Of a DNA stretch of 55,113 nucleotides, positions 25,220 to 33,210 are shown piece by piece. Source of the DNA: an uncultured Bacteroidales bacterium (GTDB lineage: Bacteria > Bacteroidota > Bacteroidia > Bacteroidales > UBA932). The notes beneath the pieces are model-generated. The model made no database searches and was not told where the DNA came from. It saw only the letters and a list, made by a program, of their open reading frames with translations. The stretch's first letter is position 1; each line of letters starts with the position of its first letter. The position numbers were made by a program, and so were the translations under genes. Location of the stretch: NCBI GenBank assembly GCA_944322815.1, contig CALUQB010000017.1, forward strand, positions 1-55,113, in the 5' to 3' direction.

Positions 25220-26671
25220 CTAATATTCGATTTCAGTCTGTTTGAGATTCTGGTTGTCATTCAGGGATGTCTGGCTCAGCGGCCACAGGAGTATGTTCTT
25301 GTTGTTTTCCTTTCCTGCAAGTGCCGGAACCCGGTCGAATACCACTCCGAACCTGATATAGTCCCACCATGTCTTCCCTTCTCCGCAGAATTCCTTGATG
25401 CGTTCCTTCAGGATGATATCCAGGACAGCTTCGGCAGACTGGCCTTTCTCATAGTAGTCGGATACGCCGTATGCCCTCTGAACCAGCTGGTTGACGGATT
25501 CTATGGCTCCGTCAGGGTTGTTTTCATAGCAGTCTAGCTCTGCATCGAAAAGCAGGATGTCTGCGTATCTGTACACTATGATGTCGGAATTGAATACTCT
25601 GACCTCATTTTCCCATGTCCCGGCGAACTTGTTGATCCACTGATGTGTCGTGGAAGCTTCGGGGTCGTAGAAAGTGTCGTATGTCGCCACTCTTCTGGTG
25701 TCGCCGGGCACTTCGTTGAGGATGTCCTTGTATGTATCCGTGATGAATACCCATTGCTGGTGGCTTCCTGCCTTTACAGGGTTTTCGATATATTTGGCTG
25801 TCATGTATTGGATAGGAACCAGCCAGTCGCTCTGGAATCCGCCTTCCTTTTCCTCCTTGATCATGCTCCACAGGAAGATTTCCTCGGCGTTCAGCTTGTT
25901 GTCGACATTGAAGATGGAGGCATAGTCGGCGAGCAGCGTCTTCTTCCCGTATACGGCATCGCATGCCTTTCTGGCCTTGGCCAGGGCGGTCTGGTCGTTT
26001 TCGACCTTGTAGAGCCAGAGATAGAGATCTGTCTGCAGAGTGTTCACGGCTTCGGCTGTAGGCAGGTTCGGCGTGCGTGAGACACCTTGCAGGTATCCGG
26101 CAGCATTGGTGAGATCCTGTTCTATGGTCGCGAATATATTGGCCTTAGGCTCTCTGTATGGATAGAGGTTTTCCTGGTTGTCGGATTCGAACCCGTCCAG
26201 ACACAGAGGGGCGTCACCCCAGATACGTACTATCCAGTAGTAACAGAAAGCTCTCACGAACAGGGCTGATCCGAGAACGGTATTCCTGTCCTGTTCACTG
26301 TTGAACGGAAGTCCAGGAGTGTATTTCAGTATGAGGTTCGCCGAATTTATGGTCGTGTACAGGTTAGTCCAGTCCGTATAGGCATTTGCGGCATCAATGG
26401 TGTTTGCATAGACATTGTCGCGAGCAGGCTGGGTGGAAAGTCCCGGGCCCCATAGCCCTGTCCTGTATTCTCCCCAGTAGACGAAGTTCGTGGCGAAGGC
26501 GGCCCTGAAAGTGCTCATCATTCCGTACATGGCTGCTTCCGCATCGTCGCCTGTCTGCCATGCTTCATTCGTGGAGATTCCGCCTTTCTGCTGGACATTC
26601 AGGTCTTTGTGGCATGATACCGTGATAAGGGGTATCAGCAGAAGAAGGGTATATATAAACGCTTTTTTCAT
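25220..26671 (-). CDS. SusD/RagB-family glycan-binding lipoprotein
   Basis: Protein of 483 residues. The lipobox I-T-V-S-C-H places the lipid anchor at about residue 20. It has the SusD/RagB pattern: tetratricopeptide-like helices in the first half (A-N-L-I-L-K-Y, A-L-F-V-R-A-F-C-Y-Y-W-I-V-R-I-W-G-D-A-P-L) and the C-terminal block I-L-K-E-R-I-K-E-F-C-G-E-G-K-T-W-W-D. It caps the SusC barrel on the cell surface and delivers ligand, here presumably sialic acid or sialylated oligosaccharide judging by the neighbours. It lies 12 bases after susC, with which it must be co-expressed. The length is usual for the family and no defect is visible. Confidence 0.95.
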   Translation of the reverse strand: MKKAFIYTLLLLIPLITVSCHKDLNVQQKGGISTNEAWQTGDDAEAAMYGMMSTFRAAFATNFVYWGEYRTGLWGPGLSTQPARDNVYANTIDAANAYTDWTNLYTTINSANLILKYTPGLPFNSEQDRNTVLGSALFVRAFCYYWIVRIWGDAPLCLDGFESDNQENLYPYREPKANIFATIEQDLTNAAGYLQGVSRTPNLPTAEAVNTLQTDLYLWLYKVENDQTALAKARKACDAVYGKKTLLADYASIFNVDNKLNAEEIFLWSMIKEEKEGGFQSDWLVPIQYMTAKYIENPVKAGSHQQWVFITDTYKDILNEVPGDTRRVATYDTFYDPEASTTHQWINKFAGTWENEVRVFNSDIIVYRYADILLFDAELDCYENNPDGAIESVNQLVQRAYGVSDYYEKGQSAEAVLDIILKERIKEFCGEGKTWWDYIRFGVVFDRVPALAGKENNKNILLWPLSQTSLNDNQNLKQTEIEY

Positions 26672-26683
26672 GATATTCAGAAA

Positions 26684-29600
26684 TTAGAATGTGACTTTCA
26701 GACCGAGTGACAGTCTCATGACAGGAGGATAGTTGGCATATCCGCTGCTGTATGTACTGGAAGCTCCGACTTCAGGAGAGACGCCTTCCACGGCAGTGAA
26801 GTAGTAGAGGTTGTTTCCCGAGACTACTACGGATGCGGCCTGCATTCCGATTTTGCTTACCCATCTCTTGGGGAAATCGTAGGCTATGCTGACTTCGCGG
26901 ATACAGAGGTAGTCGGCCCTGTCATTGAATACGTCTGAATCCCTGAAGTTCGAACTCTGGAGAGGTCCGTCGGTCTGGAATTTGGCGTATTTGGCATCAG
27001 TGTCGCCTACATGGGTCCAGCAGTCCTTTACCTTGCTGGAGATGGCTGTGTTGCTGGTGAATGTGTTTATGAAATATCTGGCTTCCGTATCGTTCAGGAT
27101 GGAGTGCCCGAGCGCCCAGTCGAGGTACAGGTTGAATGTCCAGTTTCTGAAGACAATCGTATTTCCGAGGCCTCCCGTAGAGTGAGGCACGGTGTATCCG
27201 AGCAGGAACTGGTCCTGATTCGATATCATCTCGCGTTCTTCTCCGTCGATGACTATCTTTTCCGATCCGGGCCTGTTCATCCATTCGTAGTCGCCGGCGA
27301 ACTTCTGCCCTTTCTGCGATTTGCCCGTGAGAGGATCGTAGCCTACGGACGAATTGTCATACAGGGCATTCGCAGCTTCTTCCGGAGTCTGGAGTATGTG
27401 TGATATCTTGTATCCGTAATACCTGTAGAGCGGTTCGCCTTCCGCAGTACCTCCGAAAGCAGTCCCGTCAGCCAGGGTTATACCTCCGATACGGTTCCGG
27501 TCACGGCCGTTGTCAGGAAGCTCGAGCACCTTGTTCCTGACGTAGCTCCATGTGAATTTGGTTTCCCATGTGAAGTTCTTTCGCACGATATTCCTGGTGG
27601 TGATGTCGATGTCGAATCCCCAGAATCTTACTTTGCCGATGTTTGTCTGGACATCGGAGAATCCGGACGTGTTCGGCATGTTCTTGCTGAAAAGCAGGTT
27701 CTTGGTCACTTTGTTGAAATAATCTCCTGTAAACATCACGCGGTTGTCGAAGAGGGCGAGTTCGATACCTGCATCCAGCTGGTCGGTCACCTCCCATGTC
27801 AGGTTTTCATTCGGCATGACACTTGGGTAGATGCCGGCATTCCCGTCGTATTTGTTGGTAGCATACTGGCCGCGGGCATCCCAGAGGCCGATGGCGTTGT
27901 TTCCTGTCTGACCGTAACTTACCCTCCATTTCCAGTAGCTTATCGGCTTCACGTTTTTCATGAAGTTTTCTTCCGACATTATCCAGCCCACGGATACTCC
28001 CGGGAAGTAGCCCCACTGATGGCCGGGCGCGAATTTGGATGAACCGTCGGCACGGAACGTGGCTGTGAGCAGGTATTTCTTCTTGTAGTCGTAGTTGATA
28101 CGGGCGAAGTATCCTATGAGGACTTCTTCGGAGAGGGAACTGGTGGCGTCAGTCTTGACAGGAGAGGCGGTAAGAGTCGGGATTTTGTCCGAGCTGGCTC
28201 CTTCCGCAGCTGCGCCGAACCCGTTCTGGTTTACATGGTAGTATGAATATCCTGCCATGGCCGCGATGGTATGATCCTTTATGGTCTTCGAATAGTCGAG
28301 GTAGAATTCGATTTTCTTGTTGGTGGTTTCGGAATAGTTTTCCGAAGCAGGGCGGGAACCGCTGAAATAATTGGCTTTCTGGAAAGCTCCCCAGCGTCTG
28401 TCCTGATTGTACAGGGACATCTGCAGATCCGCCTTCAGGTCTTTGAATATCTGGTATGAGAGGCCTCCTACCAGAGACAGTCTTTTGTACCGGCTGGTTC
28501 TCTGCGTGTGCCATTCATAGTACAGAGGGCTTTGTGAGGTCGCGTTGTATCCGTATGCAGGTGTGCCGTCATCGAAGTACAGTCTCATGGTCGGAGCCTG
28601 GGAAAGACCTCTGGATATCTGGTTCATCTGGTTCGGCATGTAGTCGTTGTTCGTGTCGGAATAGTCCACATTCGCCCTGAATTTGAGCTTGTCGGTGATG
28701 TCTGACTGGAGATTGATACGGCCGGCGAATCTGGAATATCCTGTGCCGATGGCCACGCCGTTGTCATCCGTGTATCCGAGACTGGCCATATATCTGGTCC
28801 TGGATGTGCCTCCTGACAGGCTTACATAGTAGTTCTGGTAAAGGCTCGGCTTGTACATCTGCCTTTGCCAGTCATTGTCTTCGAATATGAGTGTCTTCGA
28901 CGGGTCGAGCGGGTCAGGCATGGATTTCCATCCCTCCGGAACTGTTTCCCCCGGCTGGAGATAGCGTGTGGAGTAGACCGAAGTGGCTGAGTTCGCGCTG
29001 CTGGCAGAGTAGTTGTCCTGCCACAGGAGATTCCTGTTCGGAGAGAACTGCATCGCAGGACGGACGACACTCAGGTATTCTTCGGCGTTCATCAGATCAT
29101 ATCTTGTGGTGATATCCTGGTATGACCACGTGGCTTCGAATGTTATCTGCGGCTTCTGTCCCACAACGCCTTCTTTCGTCGTGATCAGAACGATACCGTT
29201 GGATGCCCTGGAACCGTAGATGGCTGTGGAAGCTGCATCCTTGAGGACTTCTATGGAAGCGATGTCGTTAGGATTCAGTCCGGCCATGGACCGTTCCACG
29301 CCGTCCACGAGGATGAGCGGATCGTTCGAATTGTTTATGGATGAACCTCCGCGGATGTGGATGACAGGGTCTTCTCCGGGACTGAAGTTGTTCGTATAGA
29401 CACGTGCTCCGGCCACCCTTCCTTTCAGCGCATCTCCGACCGATGTGACCGGATTGTTTTTCATCACGTCCCCGTCTACCTTGGTGATGGCTGAAGTGAC
29501 GAATCTTCTGGACTGGGTACCGTAGCCCACTACGACCACTTCGTCAAGTCCGAGTGTCTCGACTTTCAGACTGGCATTGACGACGGATGATGTGCTGACC

Positions 29601-29872
29601 ACGATTTCAGCGGTCTCGTATCCGAGTGACGAGAATACGAGCACATCGCCTTTCCCGGCATTGATGGTGTATTTTCCATCCATGTCAGTGATGACACCGC
29701 CAGGTTTCCCTTCGATCTGAACTGCGACTCCTATGACAGGAGAGCCGTTTTCGTCCGTCACCGTACCCGATATGCTGGTTTGCGCATACGATACGGCAGC
29801 CGGCAGCAGCATGAGCATCGCTAAGTACAGTTGTTTGCAACTATGACTTAACACTTTGATTATTAGATTCAT
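26684..29872 (-). CDS. SusC/RagA-family TonB-linked outer-membrane transporter
   Basis: Protein of 1062 residues. After a signal (to about residue 30, S-Y-A-Q-T) comes the carboxypeptidase-regulatory-like domain (I-S-G-T-V-T-D-E-N-G-S-P-V-I-G-V). The TonB box region (L-D-E-V-V-V-V-G-Y-G-T) and the plug (L-K-G-R-V-A-G, I-H-I-R-G-G-S-S-I, I-L-V-D-G-V-E-R) follow, ending S-N-G-I-V-L-I-T-T-K. The rest is a 22-strand barrel that finishes in L-G-L-K-V-T-F with a terminal Phe. With the SusD partner it imports glycan fragments using TonB energy. Its place between sialidases and sialic acid lyases points to sialic acid or sialyl-oligosaccharides as cargo. Complete and intact. Confidence 0.96.
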   Translation of the reverse strand: MNLIIKVLSHSCKQLYLAMLMLLPAAVSYAQTSISGTVTDENGSPVIGVAVQIEGKPGGVITDMDGKYTINAGKGDVLVFSSLGYETAEIVVSTSSVVNASLKVETLGLDEVVVVGYGTQSRRFVTSAITKVDGDVMKNNPVTSVGDALKGRVAGARVYTNNFSPGEDPVIHIRGGSSINNSNDPLILVDGVERSMAGLNPNDIASIEVLKDAASTAIYGSRASNGIVLITTKEGVVGQKPQITFEATWSYQDITTRYDLMNAEEYLSVVRPAMQFSPNRNLLWQDNYSASSANSATSVYSTRYLQPGETVPEGWKSMPDPLDPSKTLIFEDNDWQRQMYKPSLYQNYYVSLSGGTSRTRYMASLGYTDDNGVAIGTGYSRFAGRINLQSDITDKLKFRANVDYSDTNNDYMPNQMNQISRGLSQAPTMRLYFDDGTPAYGYNATSQSPLYYEWHTQRTSRYKRLSLVGGLSYQIFKDLKADLQMSLYNQDRRWGAFQKANYFSGSRPASENYSETTNKKIEFYLDYSKTIKDHTIAAMAGYSYYHVNQNGFGAAAEGASSDKIPTLTASPVKTDATSSLSEEVLIGYFARINYDYKKKYLLTATFRADGSSKFAPGHQWGYFPGVSVGWIMSEENFMKNVKPISYWKWRVSYGQTGNNAIGLWDARGQYATNKYDGNAGIYPSVMPNENLTWEVTDQLDAGIELALFDNRVMFTGDYFNKVTKNLLFSKNMPNTSGFSDVQTNIGKVRFWGFDIDITTRNIVRKNFTWETKFTWSYVRNKVLELPDNGRDRNRIGGITLADGTAFGGTAEGEPLYRYYGYKISHILQTPEEAANALYDNSSVGYDPLTGKSQKGQKFAGDYEWMNRPGSEKIVIDGEEREMISNQDQFLLGYTVPHSTGGLGNTIVFRNWTFNLYLDWALGHSILNDTEARYFINTFTSNTAISSKVKDCWTHVGDTDAKYAKFQTDGPLQSSNFRDSDVFNDRADYLCIREVSIAYDFPKRWVSKIGMQAASVVVSGNNLYYFTAVEGVSPEVGASSTYSSGYANYPPVMRLSLGLKVTF

Positions 29873-29910
29873 AAGTTATAATTATTGAAGTGTGTCCTGA
29901 TGAAGTGATA

Positions 29911-31149
29911 TTATTGGTATTTCACAGGGTCCTTGATGTCGGAAAAGAATACTGTCTTGTAGACTATCCCTTTGGAGTTCTTGTAGCCTGTTTCGTATAT
30001 GACTCCTATGCGGCCGTCTCCTTCCATGACCATGTCCGAGTATGAGACGTACATGTCATCTCCTTCGGAAGGGACGAACTGATACATCTTAGTCCACGAC
30101 CTTCCGCTGTCGAAACTGGCTCTGACGGCACCGTGTCTGCGGCTGGAAGTATGGTTCGGGTTGCAGAAAAGCAGGATGGTCTGCCCTGTCTTTTCGTCTT
30201 TCCCGTATGAAATCATACTGCCCTGGCATCCGTTGACAGGTTCTACGAGCGATGTCCGTCTGGACGGCAGGAATGTCTCTCCGCCGTCTTCGCTGATGGC
30301 GTCATATCTGAAATATGCGCCTTCCTGCTTGTTCCCGTCTCTGGTGTTGAAGATCAGTTTTCCGTCGCAGAGTTCCGCTACTGTGGATTCGTTGGCGTAC
30401 TGATAGTCCATTTTCGCACCTTTGTGCCATGTCACGCCGCCGTCATCGGAGTATATGATGAATGCTTTCGGATTCGACCCCCATACAGGTATGATTATCC
30501 TGCCTTTGCATGGCTCGTACTGTTTCACGATGCCATGTACTGGTCCCGGATGGAAATTCGATTCCCCGTCGGATTTGATCTGGTCCGATATGTCCATGGA
30601 TTCGCTCCATGTCAGGCCCCCGTCATCGGACCAGGTGACGTATGTCACATCGTCCACTTCATTCAGCCTGTCCGGAATGGCGAGGTTGTAGACCAGGAGG
30701 ACCCTTCCGTTTCCGAGCACAACCGGTGCAGGGTTCCCGCATGTGTTTTCGGCGTCATCCTTCACCAGTATCAGATCTCCCCAAGTCTTTCCACGGTCAG
30801 AGGACCGTTTCAAGACAATGTCTATGTTCCCGTAATCTTCTGAATTGTCGACACGTCCTTCGGCGAAAACCAGTATGCTTCCGTCATCGGCTGTAACAGC
30901 GGCAGGTATGCGGAAGAATGCATAACCGCCCTCTCCCGGAGTGAATATGGTGGAGAAAGCACCGGCTTCTTCTCCCTGGTCAGGCTCGTCCTGATCCTCT
31001 GAACCGTCTGGTTCTTCGTCAGTATCCGGTCCGACCACGGAACTTCCTCCTGAAGGAGGGCTTTCAGGGATTTCTTCTCCTGGCAGACATGCCTGGCAGG
31101 TAGCTATGGCCATCAATCCCGCAAGTGCTGCGATAGTTCTCTTTTTCAT
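29911..31149 (-). CDS. Exo-alpha-sialidase, GH33-like, lipoprotein
   Basis: Using the ATG at 31149 gives 412 residues and a signal ending in T-C-Q-A-C-L-P, a lipobox near residue 20. The longer frame from 31245 overlaps nanA and would hide the signal. A linker rich in Glu, Asp and Pro follows (about residues 26-60). The sialidase domain has F-F-R-I-P-A-A, F-A-E-G-R and Asp boxes S-S-D-R-G-K-T-W, S-D-D-G-G-L-T-W, S-D-D-G-G-V-T-W and S-E-D-G-G-E-T-F. The lipid anchor suggests display on the cell surface, whereas the other sialidase has an ordinary signal peptide. It lies 13 bases after nanA and 38 bases before susC, as part of the leftward operon. Confidence 0.93.
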   Translation of the reverse strand: MKKRTIAALAGLMAIATCQACLPGEEIPESPPSGGSSVVGPDTDEEPDGSEDQDEPDQGEEAGAFSTIFTPGEGGYAFFRIPAAVTADDGSILVFAEGRVDNSEDYGNIDIVLKRSSDRGKTWGDLILVKDDAENTCGNPAPVVLGNGRVLLVYNLAIPDRLNEVDDVTYVTWSDDGGLTWSESMDISDQIKSDGESNFHPGPVHGIVKQYEPCKGRIIIPVWGSNPKAFIIYSDDGGVTWHKGAKMDYQYANESTVAELCDGKLIFNTRDGNKQEGAYFRYDAISEDGGETFLPSRRTSLVEPVNGCQGSMISYGKDEKTGQTILLFCNPNHTSSRRHGAVRASFDSGRSWTKMYQFVPSEGDDMYVSYSDMVMEGDGRIGVIYETGYKNSKGIVYKTVFFSDIKDPVKYQ

Positions 31150-31162
31150 GATGCTCCGGTGA

Positions 31163-32068
31163 TTATTTGTTTCTGTATTGCTCGAAAGGAAGCTTGGACA
31201 AATCATCCAGAAAAGAAGCATATCGGGTGTCCGAGAGTGTGTCAAGAGGCGGTCTGCAAGGTCCCAGATCCAGTCCTGCAGCTTTCATGAACGCCTTGCC
31301 GCAGCCATTGCCGTATTTGCCGAGCAGTTCTATGAATCTGTTTGCAATTAGCTGGAGATCTGCGGCTTCGCTGATACGCCCTTCGTTGAAAAGCCTTATG
31401 ATCTCATTGTAAACAGGGGCATGATAGCCGTAAGTGCTGCCTACGTATGCCTGAGCTCCGATAGCGAGTGCCGGCAGCAGCATTTCGTCCCGTCCCCAGA
31501 GGATATCGTATTTACGGTCCTTGAAATTGAGGCAGAGCTGGTAGTCCATCATGTTTTCGAAAGTGAACTTGATCCCTCCGAGATTCGGGATGGCGGCATC
31601 CATTTTCTGGAGCAGTTCGTACATGGAGAAGTCTACACCTGTCAGACACGGGATGTGATAGTAGTAAAACGGCAGTTCCGGAACGGCTGACGCCACCTCT
31701 GCGCAGAAAGCGCACAATGCGGACGTATCGGACGGTTTCTGGTAGTACGGTGCAGTCACGGCTACGGCATCAAGTCCGCAATCGCGTGCATGAAGAGCCA
31801 GCTCCCTGCATTCCTTGTAGCTGGTCCCTCCGAGGAATGCTATAAGCGTGAAATCATCCTCCTTGTATTTCGCCCATTCCTCGAAGAGCAGTTTTCTCTC
31901 CGACATGGTCAGAGACGAACCCTCTCCTGTAGTCCCGCAGATGAATGCACCTGCGATGCCGTTGTCTTTGTAGAACTTCTTCTGAAGTCTTACCTTTGAC
32001 AGATCGACTTCTCCGTCATCGGTGAAGCCGGTAAACGGCGCCACGATCATTCCTTTGATTCTTTTCAT
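31163..32068 (-). CDS. nanA: N-acetylneuraminate lyase
   Basis: Cytoplasmic aldolase of 301 residues that splits N-acetylneuraminate into ManNAc and pyruvate. Lys167 in G-G-I-K-F-T-F-E-N forms the Schiff base, Tyr137 in Y-Y-Y-H-I-P is the relay tyrosine, and G-T-T-G-E-G (45-50) binds the carboxylate. The G-I-K-F-T and Y-Y-Y-H-I-P signatures separate sialic acid lyases from dihydrodipicolinate synthases. It is the first gene of the leftward operon, with a promoter match about 68 bases upstream. No ManNAc epimerase or kinase is encoded in the window, so the downstream steps must be elsewhere. Confidence 0.94.
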   Translation of the reverse strand: MKRIKGMIVAPFTGFTDDGEVDLSKVRLQKKFYKDNGIAGAFICGTTGEGSSLTMSERKLLFEEWAKYKEDDFTLIAFLGGTSYKECRELALHARDCGLDAVAVTAPYYQKPSDTSALCAFCAEVASAVPELPFYYYHIPCLTGVDFSMYELLQKMDAAIPNLGGIKFTFENMMDYQLCLNFKDRKYDILWGRDEMLLPALAIGAQAYVGSTYGYHAPVYNEIIRLFNEGRISEAADLQLIANRFIELLGKYGNGCGKAFMKAAGLDLGPCRPPLDTLSDTRYASFLDDLSKLPFEQYRNK

Positions 32069-32135
32069 AATTTAGATTATTATGTAGTATTTATTGTTGA
32101 TATTGTTGTGTCATCTAAATGTGGGCTTTGCTCTA

Positions 32136-32166
32136 CAAATGTATTAATAATTTATAAATATGCAAT
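32136..32166 (-). promoter_or_regulatory. Promoter of the nanA-sialidase-SusCD operon
   Basis: On the minus strand ATTG (32163-32166), 19 bases, then TACATTTG (32136-32143). The predicted leader before nanA is about 60 bases. The -33 element overlaps the left arm of an 11-base inverted repeat, a natural position for a repressor. Confidence 0.65.
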
Positions 32167-32239
32167 ACTTATTATGATTAAATACTGAAAATATTGTATA
32201 AATGATTAAAAATAGACTAATTTTAGATTAATAAGTATT
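32164..32239. promoter_or_regulatory. Inverted-repeat candidate operator pair
   Basis: AATACTTATTA (32164-32174) and its exact inverse TAATAAGTATT (32229-32239), 54 bases apart, in the divergent spacer. The left arm covers the -33 box of nanA. The right arm lies 17 bases upstream of the -33 box of the regulator gene. Binding by the adjacent GntR-family protein is inference. The DNA is extremely AT-rich, so some palindromes are expected by chance. Confidence 0.45.
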
Positions 32240-32256
32240 ATTTATGTTAAATTTAT

Positions 32257-32287
32257 TTTGTATTATTTATTATTATTGTTAAGTTTG
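32257..32287 (+). promoter_or_regulatory. Promoter of the regulator-transporter-sulfatase operon
   Basis: TTTG (32257-32260), exactly 19 bases, then TAAGTTTG (32280-32287). RNA would start near 32294 and carry the hairpin at 32314-32369 in its leader. Confidence 0.72.
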
Positions 32288-32313
32288 CACTGAACTCATA
32301 AAACAGATAATAC

Positions 32314-32369
32314 AACGTGAGTTCGATGAAATCTCCGGTATGGGGTAGAATAATTCGTCGGACTGACGT
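32314..32369. repeat. Short hairpin form of the dispersed repeat, in a 5' leader
   Basis: AACGTGAGTTCGATGAA (32314-32330) pairs with TTCGTCGGACTGACGT (32354-32369), 16 positions with one mismatch and two G-U pairs. The arms match the ends of the large repeat copies. It lies between the promoter and the ATG of the GntR-family gene. The loop shares GAAATCTCCGGTAT with the element before ilvD. Confidence 0.8.
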
Positions 32370-32390
32370 CAATACACTAAAACTTCTTGT

Positions 32391-33119
32391 ATGAAAGAGG
32401 ATGTATCACTTGTCGAACAGACACAGAGGGATATTCTGAAGTACATATCCCGAAACGGGAATTCCGCCAGGCTTCCCAAGGAGCAGGAGTTTGTGGAGCT
32501 GCTCGGGGTCAGCCGCGTTGTTGTCAGAGAGGCTCTCAGCAGGCTTCGCGCTGTCGGAATCATTGAGACCAAAAGGAAAAAGGGGACTGTCGTCGTGGTG
32601 CCGGAGGTATTCGGAGTATTGAAGTCGATAGTTTCCTCAGGACTTCTGGACAAGGATACTTTGAGAGATCTTTACCAGCTCCGTCTGATGCTGGAGATAG
32701 GCATGGCCGATTTCATTTACATAAACAGGACAGACGGACAGATGGAGGATCTTGACAGGATAGTAGCCGAGGAGGTGGAACTTAACAATGAAATGGCTAC
32801 GGCCGTGGATATTGACGAGCAGTACGAGATAGCGAGAAAGCTTACCGATGTCGATGTCCGTTTCCATAGCAAGCTTTTCGAAATGACAGGGAACAAGAGT
32901 CTGATAGACTTCCAGTACATACTCAGACATCTTTTCACTCTGTATTTTCCCAAGGTGAAGACCGACTGGCATTCCAGGGTGCTGGTTTCTCATGTGAGCC
33001 TTTATAATATTTTGAGAACCAGTACTCCTGATGCGTTCAGGATGGGTATGAGGCTTCATTTGAAGACGCAGTTCGACAACATGGAGACCATCCTCGACAA
33101 GACTTTCTGCGGGAAATAA
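32391..33119 (+). CDS. FadR-type GntR regulator, probable sialic acid regulator
   Basis: Protein of 242 residues. The N-terminal winged helix (about 12-75) contains L-P-K-E-Q-E-F-V-E-L-L-G-V-S-R-V-V-V-R-E-A-L-S-R-L and the wing I-I-E-T-K-R-K-K-G-T-V-V. The helical FCD effector domain follows (about 90-235), with D-L-Y-Q-L-R-L-M-L-E and D-V-D-V-R-F-H-S-K-L-F and later histidines that usually hold a metal. FadR-subfamily regulators such as NanR respond to sialic acid. It is transcribed divergently from nanA and heads the transporter operon, so it probably controls both directions through the spacer. Whether it represses or activates cannot be told. Confidence 0.87.
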   Translation: MKEDVSLVEQTQRDILKYISRNGNSARLPKEQEFVELLGVSRVVVREALSRLRAVGIIETKRKKGTVVVVPEVFGVLKSIVSSGLLDKDTLRDLYQLRLMLEIGMADFIYINRTDGQMEDLDRIVAEEVELNNEMATAVDIDEQYEIARKLTDVDVRFHSKLFEMTGNKSLIDFQYILRHLFTLYFPKVKTDWHSRVLVSHVSLYNILRTSTPDAFRMGMRLHLKTQFDNMETILDKTFCGK

Positions 33120-33210
33120 GCGGTCTTGAATATTGTTTAACCGACGTGAATTCGACGGATGGGCGCAAGCCCGGAATCTGCCGGACAGGGCGTCATAATG
33201 AATTTTCAGA

